In this document: positions 36,591 through 45,444 of the stretch, one piece after another | Numbering within the stretch: position 1 is the first letter of the stretch | Layout of the letters: each line of letters opens with the position of its first letter | Assembly: GCF_900116605.1 (NCBI RefSeq) | Contig: NZ_FPBC01000004.1 | Span: 248,001-312,000 of the forward strand | Source: Pseudomonas marincola | GTDB taxonomy: Bacteria > Pseudomonadota > Gammaproteobacteria > Pseudomonadales > Pseudomonadaceae | Direction of reading: 5' to 3' | DNA length: 64,000 nucleotides | The notes under the pieces: model-generated | What the model was told of the DNA's origin: nothing | The model's database searches: none | The model's input: the letters and a program-made list of their open reading frames with translations, nothing else | Made by a program: the position numbers and the translations under genes

Positions 36591-37489
36591 AGTGCGCTCG
36601 CTTTGAGCCCGGAGCCCGGTACTTGTTTACCATCTTCGTAGCGATAAACGCCCTGCCCGGTTTTGCGCCCGTAGCGCCCCGCTGCGACCATTTTAATGAT
36701 CAGCGGGCACGGACGGAATTTCTCGCCGAGGGTTTGGTGCAGGTAGCGCAGTACCGATAGGCGGGTATCCCAGCCCGTGAGATCGCCCAACTCCAGCGGC
36801 CCCATCGGATGGTTAAAACCCAGACGCAACGCGGTATCGATATCTTCAGCGGTCGCGGTACCTTCTTGCAGCATCCACATCGCCTCGTTACCCAACAGCG
36901 CCGACATGCGGCTGGTAGTTAAACCTGGAGACTCGTTAACAATGATGGATGTTTTGCCGATTTGCTCACACAAGGTGCGGGTGCGAGCCACCACCTCATC
37001 GCTGGTGGCTAAGCCGCGTACCAGCTCTACCAGTTTCATTTTGTGCACGGGATTGAAAAAGTGCATGCCAATGACGCGGTCAGCACAACCCACCGACGCA
37101 GCAATCTCGGTCACGCTGAGGGCAGAGGTGTTGGTCGCAATAATCGCATCAGACGCCAGCAACGGAGCGGCTTGGCTGATTACCGCTTTCTTCACCGCTA
37201 GCTGCTCAGAAACCGTCTCAACTAGCCAGTTGGCACCGATGGCGGCTTCGCTCAGATCATTACAGGTGAGCAAATTGGCCAATGATTGCTGGGCTTTCTC
37301 CTCGCTCACTTTGCCAAGACGCACGCCATCGCCAAGGATCTTTTCGATACTCGCTTTAGCTTGAGTCAGCGAAGCTGCATTGGTATCGACCAACAAGGTT
37401 TGAAAACCGCAACTGGCGAATGCATGAGCAATGCCAGTACCCATTAAGCCGGCACCTACAACGACTACTTTTTGTTTTTCAGAATTCAT
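36587..37489 (-). CDS. ditN: 3-hydroxyacyl-CoA dehydrogenase (DitN-type)
   Basis: A 300-residue protein starting KVVVVGAGLMGTGIAHAFASCG (NAD fold), with the catalytic His in RVIGMHFFNPVHKMKLVELV (about residues 137-156) and the C-terminal GFNHPMGPLELGDLTGWDTRL. The length is typical of single-domain 3-hydroxybutyryl-CoA dehydrogenases. It oxidises a hydroxyacyl-CoA for cleavage by the next-encoded thiolase. Cluster order matches ditN. Confidence 0.94.
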   Translation of the reverse strand: MNSEKQKVVVVGAGLMGTGIAHAFASCGFQTLLVDTNAASLTQAKASIEKILGDGVRLGKVSEEKAQQSLANLLTCNDLSEAAIGANWLVETVSEQLAVKKAVISQAAPLLASDAIIATNTSALSVTEIAASVGCADRVIGMHFFNPVHKMKLVELVRGLATSDEVVARTRTLCEQIGKTSIIVNESPGLTTSRMSALLGNEAMWMLQEGTATAEDIDTALRLGFNHPMGPLELGDLTGWDTRLSVLRYLHQTLGEKFRPCPLIIKMVAAGRYGRKTGQGVYRYEDGKQVPGSGLKASAL

Positions 37490-37502
37490 AGTTCGCTCTC
37501 AA

Positions 37503-38354
37503 TTAGGCTAGGATTTTTTGGCTGACAACGTTACGTAATGTGCCAATGCCCTCGACGCTGGCCTCAACCACATCACCTTCCTTGAGGAACAGGCCAGTGC
37601 CCATTCCTACGCCGGCGGGTGAACCGGTAAACAGCACATCACCGCAGGCGAAGCTGGAGCGTTGTTGCACAAAGCTGATTAACTGGCCGACATCCCAGGT
37701 CATCTCGCTGGTGTTGCCTTCCTGCCTGGTTTCACCGTTCACTTTTAAGCTGAGGCGCAGCTTAGGCGAGCCTTGTGGGAACTCATCCTTAGTCACAATC
37801 CACGGGCCCAAACCGGTGGTTTGATCTTGGCTTTTAGCCGCGAACAAATCCATGCCAATGCCCGCCGGGCCACTGCGTTGGAGATCTCGTGCACTCACAT
37901 CATTACCAACGGTGTAACCCAGCACACAGGCCATAGGATTGTTGATATCAATTTCGCCTGTGCCAATGACCGCCACCAATTCCACTTCGTGATCGAGTTC
38001 TTCGGTCAAGGGTGGAAAACGGATCGGGTCAGTGGCGCCAATCAGCGCGCCATAAGCCTTAAGAAATGCCACCGGCTGAGCCGGTGCGGCCAACCCAAAC
38101 TCCACCAAATGTTTGGCGTAGTTGGCCCCGGCAACCACCACCCGATTGACCGGATCAATCGGTGGCAGAAGGCGCACACTGGACAACGGCAGCGACGGGC
38201 CGGCGATGCGCACCGAGCTAATCCCGCGGCCGGCAGCAACTGCCGGCGCCCAGTCTTTGAACTCCCCAGAAATAGGTGTTACCTGATTTTGAGCAACATC
38301 GACAACGGCCCAAAAAAAACCGGTCCCTAAGTACTCACAGCGCGCCAGTTTCAT
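37503..38354 (-). CDS. Fumarylacetoacetate hydrolase-family protein (ditM position)
   Basis: A 283-residue FAA-fold enzyme with a metal site in LDHEVELVAVIGTGEIDI (about residues 123-140) and GYTVGNDVSARDLQRSG (about 147-163). FAA-fold proteins hydrate, isomerise, decarboxylate or hydrolyse ring-cleavage products. The start codon shares one base with the stop of the neighbouring amidohydrolase gene (TGATG). It is a paralogue of the FAA protein at 52.9 kb, with which it shares the P-[LI]-x-P-x-x-R-V pattern. The ditM label is by order only. Confidence 0.9.
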   Translation of the reverse strand: MKLARCEYLGTGFFWAVVDVAQNQVTPISGEFKDWAPAVAAGRGISSVRIAGPSLPLSSVRLLPPIDPVNRVVVAGANYAKHLVEFGLAAPAQPVAFLKAYGALIGATDPIRFPPLTEELDHEVELVAVIGTGEIDINNPMACVLGYTVGNDVSARDLQRSGPAGIGMDLFAAKSQDQTTGLGPWIVTKDEFPQGSPKLRLSLKVNGETRQEGNTSEMTWDVGQLISFVQQRSSFACGDVLFTGSPAGVGMGTGLFLKEGDVVEASVEGIGTLRNVVSQKILA

Positions 38355-39418
38355 CAGCCACCTACCTTGCCCAACTTAGCTGGGTCGAGGTGCAGCAAAC
38401 GACAAGCATTGCCATAGCGAATTTTGTTCAAATCTGCATCGGACAACTTCAAACCATGAGTCAGATCGTGACGCACGGCGTCACTACCGCCGAAGTTACT
38501 GCCGTACAAAACATGGTCTGCACCGATTATGTCGACCAACGCTTGGCGCATTGGAACTTCGTGCAGCTCGACGTCGAAGTAGAAGTTCTTCATGTAATCA
38601 AGCAGCGGCTTCTTGTTGTATTTGACGTCCAAGTTCTCGTTGGTCTTGGCCAGACGACCCAACTGGTAAGGCACATAGCCGCCGCCGTGGGTGATATACA
38701 CCTTGAGATCTGGGAAACGATCGAGCACGCCGCCGCAAATCAGATTCCAGAAGCAACGGCTTTCGTCGTACTGCATGCCGACGATGGCAGTCGTTTCATA
38801 ACGATCAGTGTTCGCATCTTTGCCCCAAGTAACCGACTGGTTATAGCCATGGATGAACATCGGCAGATCAAGATCACAAAGAGTGCGCCAAACCACATCC
38901 AGCTCTGGCGAATCAAATTCGAGGCCACCGAAGTTGGCACCACCGGCTACTAAGCCTTTAGCTCCCAGCTCAGTGCAGGCGTAACGCAGTTCTGCAGCAG
39001 CGGCCTCTGGCACGTTCAGCGGCGCATGGGCCCAGAACATCAGACGGTCCGGTGCAGCGGAGCAATACTCGGCCAGGGTTTCATTGACTTTACGAGCGAA
39101 CGGCACCGCGAACTCAGCTTCAGTCCAGTACATATAGCAATGCGACGGTACGGAGACGACCTGCAGGTTCTGCCCTGCTGCGTCCATGCCAGCCAAGCGC
39201 ACTTTTGGGTCGGCCCAGCGAGCGAAATACTCTTCCAACTTCGGGCCATTACCAGAGCGCACAGCAGCCTTACGCTCGGGCGAACCGAGACCGAGAATCC
39301 AATCACCTACGCGCAGTTTGATGTCGCCATCTGCGTGCTGTTCGAAGAACGGCCCCCAATGCGGATGCTGGCTGTAGTAACCCGGATGCGGAGCGTGAGC
39401 GTGAAGATCGATAAGCAT
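38354..39418 (-). CDS. ACMSD-type amidohydrolase family protein (ditL position)
   Basis: About 354 residues from ATG 39418, which places the metal-binding His-x-His right at the N-terminus (MLIDLHAHAP). A second His lies in FIHGYNQSV, another in YITHGGGYVPYQLGRL and Asp in YGSNFGGSDAV. GAGGT lies 13 nt upstream; a longer start at 39442 would place that ribosome site inside the gene. Family members decarboxylate or hydrolyse. It is the first gene of the ditL-Q unit and lies downstream of an operator site. Confidence 0.88.
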   Translation of the reverse strand: MLIDLHAHAPHPGYYSQHPHWGPFFEQHADGDIKLRVGDWILGLGSPERKAAVRSGNGPKLEEYFARWADPKVRLAGMDAAGQNLQVVSVPSHCYMYWTEAEFAVPFARKVNETLAEYCSAAPDRLMFWAHAPLNVPEAAAAELRYACTELGAKGLVAGGANFGGLEFDSPELDVVWRTLCDLDLPMFIHGYNQSVTWGKDANTDRYETTAIVGMQYDESRCFWNLICGGVLDRFPDLKVYITHGGGYVPYQLGRLAKTNENLDVKYNKKPLLDYMKNFYFDVELHEVPMRQALVDIIGADHVLYGSNFGGSDAVRHDLTHGLKLSDADLNKIRYGNACRLLHLDPAKLGKVGG

Positions 39419-39546
39419 TTCTTGGTACCTCAAAGTTGGCACTTATTGTTGGTTGTTAGCGCGATGCCTTTATGAAGACAGAGCAAATCTGCCATGAGAA
39501 AGGCAAGCCAAAAGGCTCGCTGCCAAGCCAGATCTTAAATTCAATT

Positions 39547-39571
39547 TGAGCATAAATCAAAAAACTGTTCA
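39547..39571. promoter_or_regulatory. Island operator site c (upstream of the ditL-type gene)
   Basis: TGAGCA-N13-TGTTCA at 39547-39552 and 39566-39571, 129 nt upstream of the amidohydrolase start, in the 334-bp gap between it and the TetR gene. Confidence 0.7.
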
Positions 39572-39700
39572 TATTATTTTTTTAAAGCACGAAGAATCCC
39601 GTTCTAGAGCCATCAAGCAGACAGCCAGAACCATGAAATGTGTTCATCTAGAAAGGTTAGGTGACAGGAAACCAGCGGAAAATATCATCCAGCGAGAACG

Positions 39701-39727
39701 CGAAGCCCCCGACTGGCGGGGGCTTCG
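39701..39727 (-). terminator. Hairpin terminator after the TetR gene
   Basis: A perfect 11-bp stem (CGAAGCCCCCG, 39701-39711, with 39717-39727) and a 5-nt loop, 25 nt after the ditK stop. The GC-rich stem has no strong T-run on the minus strand but is otherwise terminator-like. Confidence 0.7.
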
Positions 39728-39752
39728 ATCATAACGTGAGAGCTATGCAAGG

Positions 39753-40484
39753 CTATCGACGGGTTCTCGCAGTGGAACCCATGATCAATGCACCCAATAA
39801 CTTCTTCACTCGCACAGGGAACAGGCGGCGACTGGCGGCCTCTGGCACAAGAATTTCACTCAAGACATAACGAATAATCATTTCGCAAATTAATTCGCGG
39901 TCAAGGCGTACACCTAAATTTTCGTCCCACTCATCAAACACGATGCCCAATCCATCCTGAAATCGAACGATGGAATCGTGAAAAATACGCCGGAAAAAGC
40001 CCAAAGCGTAATCCGGCGCAACGACCAGCAAACGGCGCGCACGGCTTTGCTCAAGGTAGTTGTCGAGGTAGGCAAACAAGGCATTTAAACGCGCCTCAGG
40101 ATCGCTGATCCTGCCAAGCTCCTGGGTTAGCGAGATGTGGAAACTCTCGCGCTTATGCCGCGAAAACGTATCTAAAAGGTCGTCTTGCGACGAGAAGTAA
40201 CGATAAAACGTACCCCGAGAAACTCCCGCTACCTGACACACATCAAGGATCGATATGCGCTCAGCCCCAGACATCAACACAACTTCTTCAGTGGCTTTAA
40301 GAATGTTGGCAATGGTCTCTTCAGAACGTTTATTGGGCTTCACCTTAGCCCCTGAGACATTGTTCGATGCTGCTCGGCGAACGGCCGGCTTAGCCGTGGC
40401 AAGAGCAGTATCTGACACAGCGGTTTTCTTTGCTTTAGAAGGTGGCAGTGAAGCGTCTGCTTTCTGGGCGGCGGCTTTTGGCAT
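39753..40484 (-). CDS. ditK: TetR-family regulator (DitK-type)
   Basis: A 243-residue protein with a lysine/alanine-rich N-terminal extension of about 50 residues. The TetR helix-turn-helix follows (ISILDVCQVAGVSRGTFYRYFSSQDDLLDTFSRHKRESF, about residues 79-117), and then an effector-binding domain. TetR is an expected member at this position in the dit order. It may bind TGAACA-N13-TGTTCA, which is palindromic and of a size usual for TetR dimers, but the IclR regulator is a second candidate. Confidence 0.92.
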   Translation of the reverse strand: MPKAAAQKADASLPPSKAKKTAVSDTALATAKPAVRRAASNNVSGAKVKPNKRSEETIANILKATEEVVLMSGAERISILDVCQVAGVSRGTFYRYFSSQDDLLDTFSRHKRESFHISLTQELGRISDPEARLNALFAYLDNYLEQSRARRLLVVAPDYALGFFRRIFHDSIVRFQDGLGIVFDEWDENLGVRLDRELICEMIIRYVLSEILVPEAASRRLFPVRVKKLLGALIMGSTARTRR

Positions 40485-40666
40485 GAATCTCAGGGCTCGT
40501 CAGGGTTTAAGATAAGTGACATTAGCACAAAATATATGCAGAAATAACTCAACATGTTCAAATTATAGCTAAAGACATTTAGCGAATTTGTATTTAGAAT
40601 CCTATTCTCTCATCAAAACAAAATCAGGCAGATCATCCTTTGAGGCTGCCTAAACGGAGAAAACTC

Positions 40667-42298
40667 ATGGGCAGCACTGGAAATCCAGAGACCTGGGCAG
40701 TGGGAGAACGAGACACTGTCATTTCAGCATTAGATCGTGCAGTGGAGCGGCATCCAGACAAGGTTCTGCTGGATTTCAGCGGAGAGTTGTACACATATTC
40801 ACAAGTTGACTCACTATCGACCAAAATGGCTAATGCACTGGCGGAGCTAGGGGTAAACCCCGGCGACACCGTACTGACGATGCTCGATAACAACATCGAC
40901 GCCGTAACCACCTGGCTCGCAATCAACAAGCTCTGCGCAGTCAGCGTGCCGATTAATACTGCATTGAAAGGTGAGTTCCTTCGCCACCAAATTGCCGATA
41001 CCGGAACTTCGATAGTTATTTGCGAGGCCGCCTATCTAGCGCGCATTACGCCGCTTGCCGAGCAACTGCACGACGTGCAACACATCCTGCATCGCGGCGT
41101 GCTAGAACAAGCCAGCGAATGCAGCATCCGCATCGCGCCGCTAGACGAGTTTCGCGGTAGCGATACCACGCCACTGGCTAATAAGCCGCAGCCATCTGAT
41201 CTCGCCTGCCTTATCTATACATCTGGCACCACTGGGCCTTCCAAGGGCTGCATGATTAGCTACAACTTCATGTGCAATCTTGCCCGCCTACAATTGCGTG
41301 CCGGGCCAGCCACCGCCGATGACGTGACCATTACGCCGCTGCCGTTGTTTCATATGAACGCGCTGTGCGTATCGATTATCGCCAGCATACTGGTCGGCGC
41401 ACGCGCAGCGATCCTGCCGCGCTTCTCGGTTTCTAATTTTTGGCCTGAAGTAGAACGCTCCGGCGCGACCATCGCCTCTATTCTTGGCGGCATGGGCGGC
41501 CTACTTGCGCAAGCCCCAGACAACGATGCAATGCTGCGCTGCATCGGCCAAATACATACTGCACGCGGTAATCCGTATACCGAAGAAACTAAACAGATCT
41601 GGCGTGAGCGCTTCGGCACCAAATTGGTCGGCGGTAATGGTTATGGCCTCACCGAGGCCTGCGTTATCACCTCGCTGGCGGCTGGCGAATATGCTGCCCC
41701 AGGGTCGTCCGGTAAACGTATTGATGATTTTGATGTGCGCATTGTTGATGACCTCGACCACGAAGTACCAGCAAACACCGCCGGAGAGATCGTTGTGCGC
41801 CCACTGCGTCCTGACATCATGTTCCAGGGTTACTGGAAACGCCCGGAAGACACGCAAAAGCTGATGCGCAACATGTGGTTCCACACCGGCGACATCGGCA
41901 AATTTGATGATGAGGGTTTCTTCTACTTCGTCGACCGCAAAAAAGACTACCTTCGCCGTCGTGGCGAGAATATCTCTAGCTTTGAGATGGAGGCGGCATT
42001 TGCCATTCACCCTGCATTATCCGAGGTGGCCGTGCATGCCGTACCGTCGGATAAAGGCGAAGACGACGTTAAGGTCACCGCCGTGCTGCACGAAGGTGCA
42101 ACCTTAAAGCCCGAAGATTTGTTTCTTTGGGCAGCAGAGTCTGTGCCCTACTACGCGCTCCCCCGCTACATTGAGTTCCGCGACAGCTTGCCAAAGAACC
42201 CACAGGGTCGGGTTTTGAAATATCAGCTCAGAGATGAAGGCAAAACGGCGACAACATGGGATTTGGAAACAACCTCCATCACCGTCTCCAAAAAGTAA
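40667..42298 (+). CDS. ditJ: Acyl-CoA ligase / AMP-forming synthetase (DitJ-type)
   Basis: About 543 residues from ATG 40667 (GGAGA 6 nt upstream; an earlier TTG is less likely). The P-loop-like motif is LIYTSGTTGPSKGCM (about residues 183-197), then NGYGLTEACV and GDIGKFDDEGFFYFVDRKKDYLRRRGENIS, and it ends in NPQGRVLKYQLR with the C-terminal Lys. It activates a carboxylate as a CoA ester, here presumably the diterpenoid acid or a cleavage product. It is divergent from the TetR gene. Confidence 0.94.
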   Translation: MGSTGNPETWAVGERDTVISALDRAVERHPDKVLLDFSGELYTYSQVDSLSTKMANALAELGVNPGDTVLTMLDNNIDAVTTWLAINKLCAVSVPINTALKGEFLRHQIADTGTSIVICEAAYLARITPLAEQLHDVQHILHRGVLEQASECSIRIAPLDEFRGSDTTPLANKPQPSDLACLIYTSGTTGPSKGCMISYNFMCNLARLQLRAGPATADDVTITPLPLFHMNALCVSIIASILVGARAAILPRFSVSNFWPEVERSGATIASILGGMGGLLAQAPDNDAMLRCIGQIHTARGNPYTEETKQIWRERFGTKLVGGNGYGLTEACVITSLAAGEYAAPGSSGKRIDDFDVRIVDDLDHEVPANTAGEIVVRPLRPDIMFQGYWKRPEDTQKLMRNMWFHTGDIGKFDDEGFFYFVDRKKDYLRRRGENISSFEMEAAFAIHPALSEVAVHAVPSDKGEDDVKVTAVLHEGATLKPEDLFLWAAESVPYYALPRYIEFRDSLPKNPQGRVLKYQLRDEGKTATTWDLETTSITVSKK

Positions 42299-42310
42299 CA
42301 GGGGAAAGCG

Positions 42311-42386
42311 TTTGGGCACCACCCAAATCCCCCACGCGCGAGTACAGCTCAAGCTCGCTATGCTTAAAAACGTAGTGAGCTTGAGC
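42311..42386. terminator. Two hairpins after ditJ
   Basis: TTTGGG-N5-CCCAAA (42311-42327) lies 12 nt after the ligase stop. A second, longer repeat has GCTCAAGCTC (42347-42356) facing GAGCTTGAGC (42377-42386). Either can end the ditJ transcript, though neither has a clear T-run. Confidence 0.5.
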
Positions 42387-42940
42387 CACTGCAAACCCAG
42401 TGATTGATGTTGAACAAACGCTTTGCGGGTTAGCCAGCTTCGTGCACACCTAGGATAGGCTTAGCGGTACCCATCCGCTGACTTGCCCTCATGTGCTGAT
42501 CCACCGCAGATTACTGGCCCAGGCCGCCCTCTTTCGCATTTACGGCGAGTCACTGTTCTCTTTGATCGCGCAATAGAGAAAGTAAACAAAGAAAAAGCGC
42601 GCCCAGTATCTGGCTCTCGCTGCTACGCGATTCGACGTCCTTCGTTGCGGCGCCGCTCCGGGGCACTTCACGACGGGACGCTCCTGTCCCGGCGCGCCTC
42701 AATCGGTGTCCTGCCTCGCTACCCCTGCGCTCTGCTTTCTGACTGGATTGAGGTTTTTACCGCCGGCTCGATTGTCTAAAAACATCAAAGCTTAAGCGAC
42801 AAAACCAGGTTCACCACCAGCTTGTGGGAGCGACTTCAGTCGCGAAGCCTTTACATCAGTGAATGGCTGTTTCTCGTCACGCCCACCAATGCTTAAGTGA
42901 ACTGCATTGCGGACCTAGCCGCACTTTATGTGCCTTGCAT
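42387..42940. repeat. Non-coding region with Pseudomonas-type repeats, including a REP element at about 42818-42849
   Basis: About 550 bp with no credible gene. The segment CTTGTGGGAGCG-ACTTCAGT-CGCGAAG (about 42821-42847) is the short stem repeat common in Pseudomonas. Positions 42560-42740 hold a GC-rich stretch similar to intergenic repeat blocks in pseudomonads. The open frame at 42483-42779 is spurious in character. It separates ditJ from ditI and may mark an old rearrangement join. Confidence 0.55.
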
Positions 42941-42942
42941 TT

Positions 42943-43743
42943 TTAGTATTCGCGAACAGCAATACCTTTTGGCCGCGAGTTGTAACCCGGCAGATGCAGC
43001 CCACCATCGACATGTATGGTTTCGCCGGTGACGAAGCGCGACATGTCTGAAGCGAGGAAAACCACTACCGGACCGATATCTGCCTCCGGCTCACCACAAC
43101 GCCCAAGCGGCCGCATGGATGCGGACATTTCAGCAAAACCAGGATTCTCCGCAGCCAGCTTGTGAAACGTTGCGCCCATCGCAGTCGGGGCGATGGCGTT
43201 GGTGCGAATATTAAACCGCCCCCACTCAGAAGCTGCGCTGCGGGTCAGACCGACAATCGCCGACTTGGCAGTGTTGTAATCGCCATGTAGCCAAGCGCCG
43301 ATTTCGATATCGATGGAATAGAAATTGATAATTTTACCGCCCCCGCGAGCCTTCATGTGGGGTAAAGCCGCCTTCATCGCCCACCATGCAGCCCAAACGG
43401 TGGAGCTCAGCGTTTGCTCCAACATAGCGTCGGTTTTTTCTTCCAGCAGCACATTGGGCGTGGGTGCGAATGCGTTGTTAACTAGGATATCGAGCCCGCC
43501 AAATTCATCAACGGCCAACTGTATAGCAGCTTCGATATCTGCCTTGCTACACACATCGGTCTTGATATAGGCCGCTTGGCCGCCCAGCGCCTTTAGCTCC
43601 GCGACGACAGCCTCACCACTAGTACTATCAAGTTCAGCGACAACGACTGCGGCACCCTCTTTAACAAAGCTCAACGCGATGCCGCGGCCAATTCCTCCAC
43701 CGGCACCAGTGATTACCGCAACCTGGTTAGTTAGCAGCGCCAT
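42943..43743 (-). CDS. ditI: Short-chain dehydrogenase/reductase (DitI-type)
   Basis: About 266 residues from ATG 43743 (GGAG upstream). The NAD motif is VITGAGGGIGRGIALS, and the catalytic Ser-Tyr-Lys region includes INFYSIDIEIGAWLHGDYNTAKSAIVG (YxxxK near residue 160). It probably oxidises a ring hydroxyl to the ketone, as needed to make 7-oxo intermediates, which is inferred. An operator site lies 23 nt upstream. Confidence 0.9.
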   Translation of the reverse strand: MALLTNQVAVITGAGGGIGRGIALSFVKEGAAVVVAELDSTSGEAVVAELKALGGQAAYIKTDVCSKADIEAAIQLAVDEFGGLDILVNNAFAPTPNVLLEEKTDAMLEQTLSSTVWAAWWAMKAALPHMKARGGGKIINFYSIDIEIGAWLHGDYNTAKSAIVGLTRSAASEWGRFNIRTNAIAPTAMGATFHKLAAENPGFAEMSASMRPLGRCGEPEADIGPVVVFLASDMSRFVTGETIHVDGGLHLPGYNSRPKGIAVREY

Positions 43744-43765
43744 AGCCACTCCTTTTTATTTTTAG

Positions 43766-43790
43766 TGAACATTATTTATTATAGTGTTCA
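43766..43790. promoter_or_regulatory. Island operator site d (between ditI and the DUF2889 gene)
   Basis: TGAACA-N13-TGTTCA at 43766-43771 and 43785-43790: both half-sites are perfect, a full palindrome at the outer bases. It overlaps the promoters of divergent genes and is the best match of the seven. Confidence 0.75.
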
Positions 43791-43841
43791 AATATAACCG
43801 ATTTCGTCAACCGAAACAGCATTACAACAAGGATATTGAGG

Positions 43842-44591
43842 ATGACTGTATTTCGCCGCCGAGTGGAAATAGTAGCCAGCTACGCCGAGCAATCCGGCGA
43901 GGTTCGCGCCACACTGGAAGACGACTTCCATCACTTCAGGGTCCGGGTTCGGCATAACGCCGGAGTTGTCAGTGCGGTAGACGGTGAAGCCATTCGCTTC
44001 CCTTACAGCCTATGCCCGCAAGCCTGCGAACAACTGCAACACCTACTGAGCATGCCCATGAGTCAGGTAGCGCATTCGGTCACTCGACAAACCGACGCCA
44101 GCCATCAATGCACACACCTACTGGATCTTGCCGGCCTGGCAATCGCGGCGGCGGCGCGAGGCGCAGTACAACTGCGCTATGACATAAACGTTGGCCAGCG
44201 CGTTAATCAACGCACCCGCGCAGTACTATTGCGCGACGATAGGCCTTACTTATCTTGGCAAATAAATGGCACGCAGATCGAAGGCCCAATCCCTTACGCG
44301 GGGATAAATTTACGTGAAGGTATGGCTCGCTGGGCAATCAGTAATTTGTCTGTAGAGGCTGCCGAGGCGGCATTGCTGCTGCGCCGCTGCACGCTTATTT
44401 CAATGGGGCGGGCGTATAACTTAGACGCGCAAATTCATGCCATCACAACCGGCCACTGCTACACCCAGCAACCTGAACGTGCAGAACAAGCGCTTCGCAT
44501 GCAAGGCTCAACCTGGGATTTCACCGATGAGGCGCACGCACTGTGCGCAGAAGATCAGGTTTGGCTTCGCGATCACGGCGATAGGCCATAA
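43842..44591 (+). CDS. DUF2889 family protein
   Basis: About 249 residues from ATG 43842 (AAGGA 8 nt before it). The family pattern is visible: FRRRVEIVAS, FRVRVRHNAG, IRFPYSLCPQACEQL and CTHLLDLAGLAIAAAA. No catalytic residue or fold-level function is known to me for this family. It is divergent from ditI, shares the operator site, and faces the ditA2 3' end. Its presence in the regulon suggests a role in the pathway, but none is assigned. Confidence 0.85.
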   Translation: MTVFRRRVEIVASYAEQSGEVRATLEDDFHHFRVRVRHNAGVVSAVDGEAIRFPYSLCPQACEQLQHLLSMPMSQVAHSVTRQTDASHQCTHLLDLAGLAIAAAARGAVQLRYDINVGQRVNQRTRAVLLRDDRPYLSWQINGTQIEGPIPYAGINLREGMARWAISNLSVEAAEAALLLRRCTLISMGRAYNLDAQIHAITTGHCYTQQPERAEQALRMQGSTWDFTDEAHALCAEDQVWLRDHGDRP

Positions 44592-44773
44592 GTAATAAGC
44601 AAAAGGCTTCGAGGATTATATGCAATAAGTCGCGGACCGCTTAAGCGCCAATGCTGCTTATCGCGGTGTAGATCTACGTGTAGGTGTAAATGCAGCTGTA
44701 GATGCGCCACTCTGAGCAAGAAGCGGAGCCAGAAATAAGCGCCCAGCTTCAAGCCAGAGTGTCGCTACAGCAG

Positions 44774-45349
44774 TTACAGGAAGACCGCCAGATTTGGGGT
44801 TCCGAGTACTGCCTGATCAATGATCACTTCCCGGCGAGCAAGCTTGAAGCCTGCCTCGCTCAAGCGCAAAACATCACGTCGCTCTCCGCTAATGATATCT
44901 ACGTGGTGGTCCTTGAATCGACTACGCGTTAGCAACAGATAGCTGGTGACTACAAACTCATCAGCCTTTTCTGTTTCTTCAACGAATACGTTAGTGACCA
45001 AGCGGCGTGTGCGCGAGGGTGGATCCTCCGCCCAAGCGCTTTTGCCGGAAAGGCGCAAGATACGACCCATAATCGAACGGTAGTCATCGTGGTAGTGCTG
45101 CACGCTACGCACGATGGTCGCGCTAAGTTCAGCCGACACGCGAGTCTGGCGTAAAGGCACGGTGTACACCAGATCGGTGTCCAGGCGCTCGGCCCACTCC
45201 TGCAGGCGAATCTGGTCGAGTAACGTGGCTTCTTCATAAAGAAAGGTCACCACATCATTGTAAATTGGCGAGCCCACAGGTACCCGCTTGGTGCCGACAG
45301 GGGAACCCGGCTGGATATCCTCCACGCCGCGTTGTTGAACCTCAGCCAT
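44774..45349 (-). CDS. ditA2: Ring-hydroxylating dioxygenase beta subunit (DitA2-type)
   Basis: A 191-residue small subunit of the NTF2-like fold. Features include EEATLLDQIRLQEWAERLDTDLVYTVPLRQTR, DDYRSIMGRILRLSGKSAWAEDPPSRTRRLVTNVFVEE and FKLARREVIIDQAVLGTPNLAVFL at the end. It has no cofactor and stabilises the alpha3beta3 oxygenase. It lies 95 nt downstream of the alpha-subunit gene. Small subunits of this type partner the diterpenoid dioxygenase in known dit clusters. Confidence 0.93.
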   Translation of the reverse strand: MAEVQQRGVEDIQPGSPVGTKRVPVGSPIYNDVVTFLYEEATLLDQIRLQEWAERLDTDLVYTVPLRQTRVSAELSATIVRSVQHYHDDYRSIMGRILRLSGKSAWAEDPPSRTRRLVTNVFVEETEKADEFVVTSYLLLTRSRFKDHHVDIISGERRDVLRLSEAGFKLARREVIIDQAVLGTPNLAVFL

Positions 45350-45444
45350 GAGTCACTCCTCACTTGTTCTTGTACTTGTTAATGCTGCTAGCGCAATGCG
45401 ACCCCATTAAATAGAGTCGCTAGTGCGCTGACGTTTACGGCCGA

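Noticed and set aside
40535..40560. Possible eighth operator (TATGCA...TGTTCA) between ditK and ditJ
   Set aside because: Only the right half-site is good and the spacer would be 14 rather than 13, so it is left as a weak hint only.
42483..42779. 98-codon open frame in the ditJ-ditI gap
   Set aside because: Arg/Ser-rich composition in a GC-rich repeat block of the kind that gives spurious frames in Pseudomonas; no start signal.
44702..44932. Open frame on the plus strand overlapping the ditA2 3' end
   Set aside because: It is mostly antisense to the dioxygenase beta-subunit gene, lacks a good ribosome site and has no recognisable protein features.
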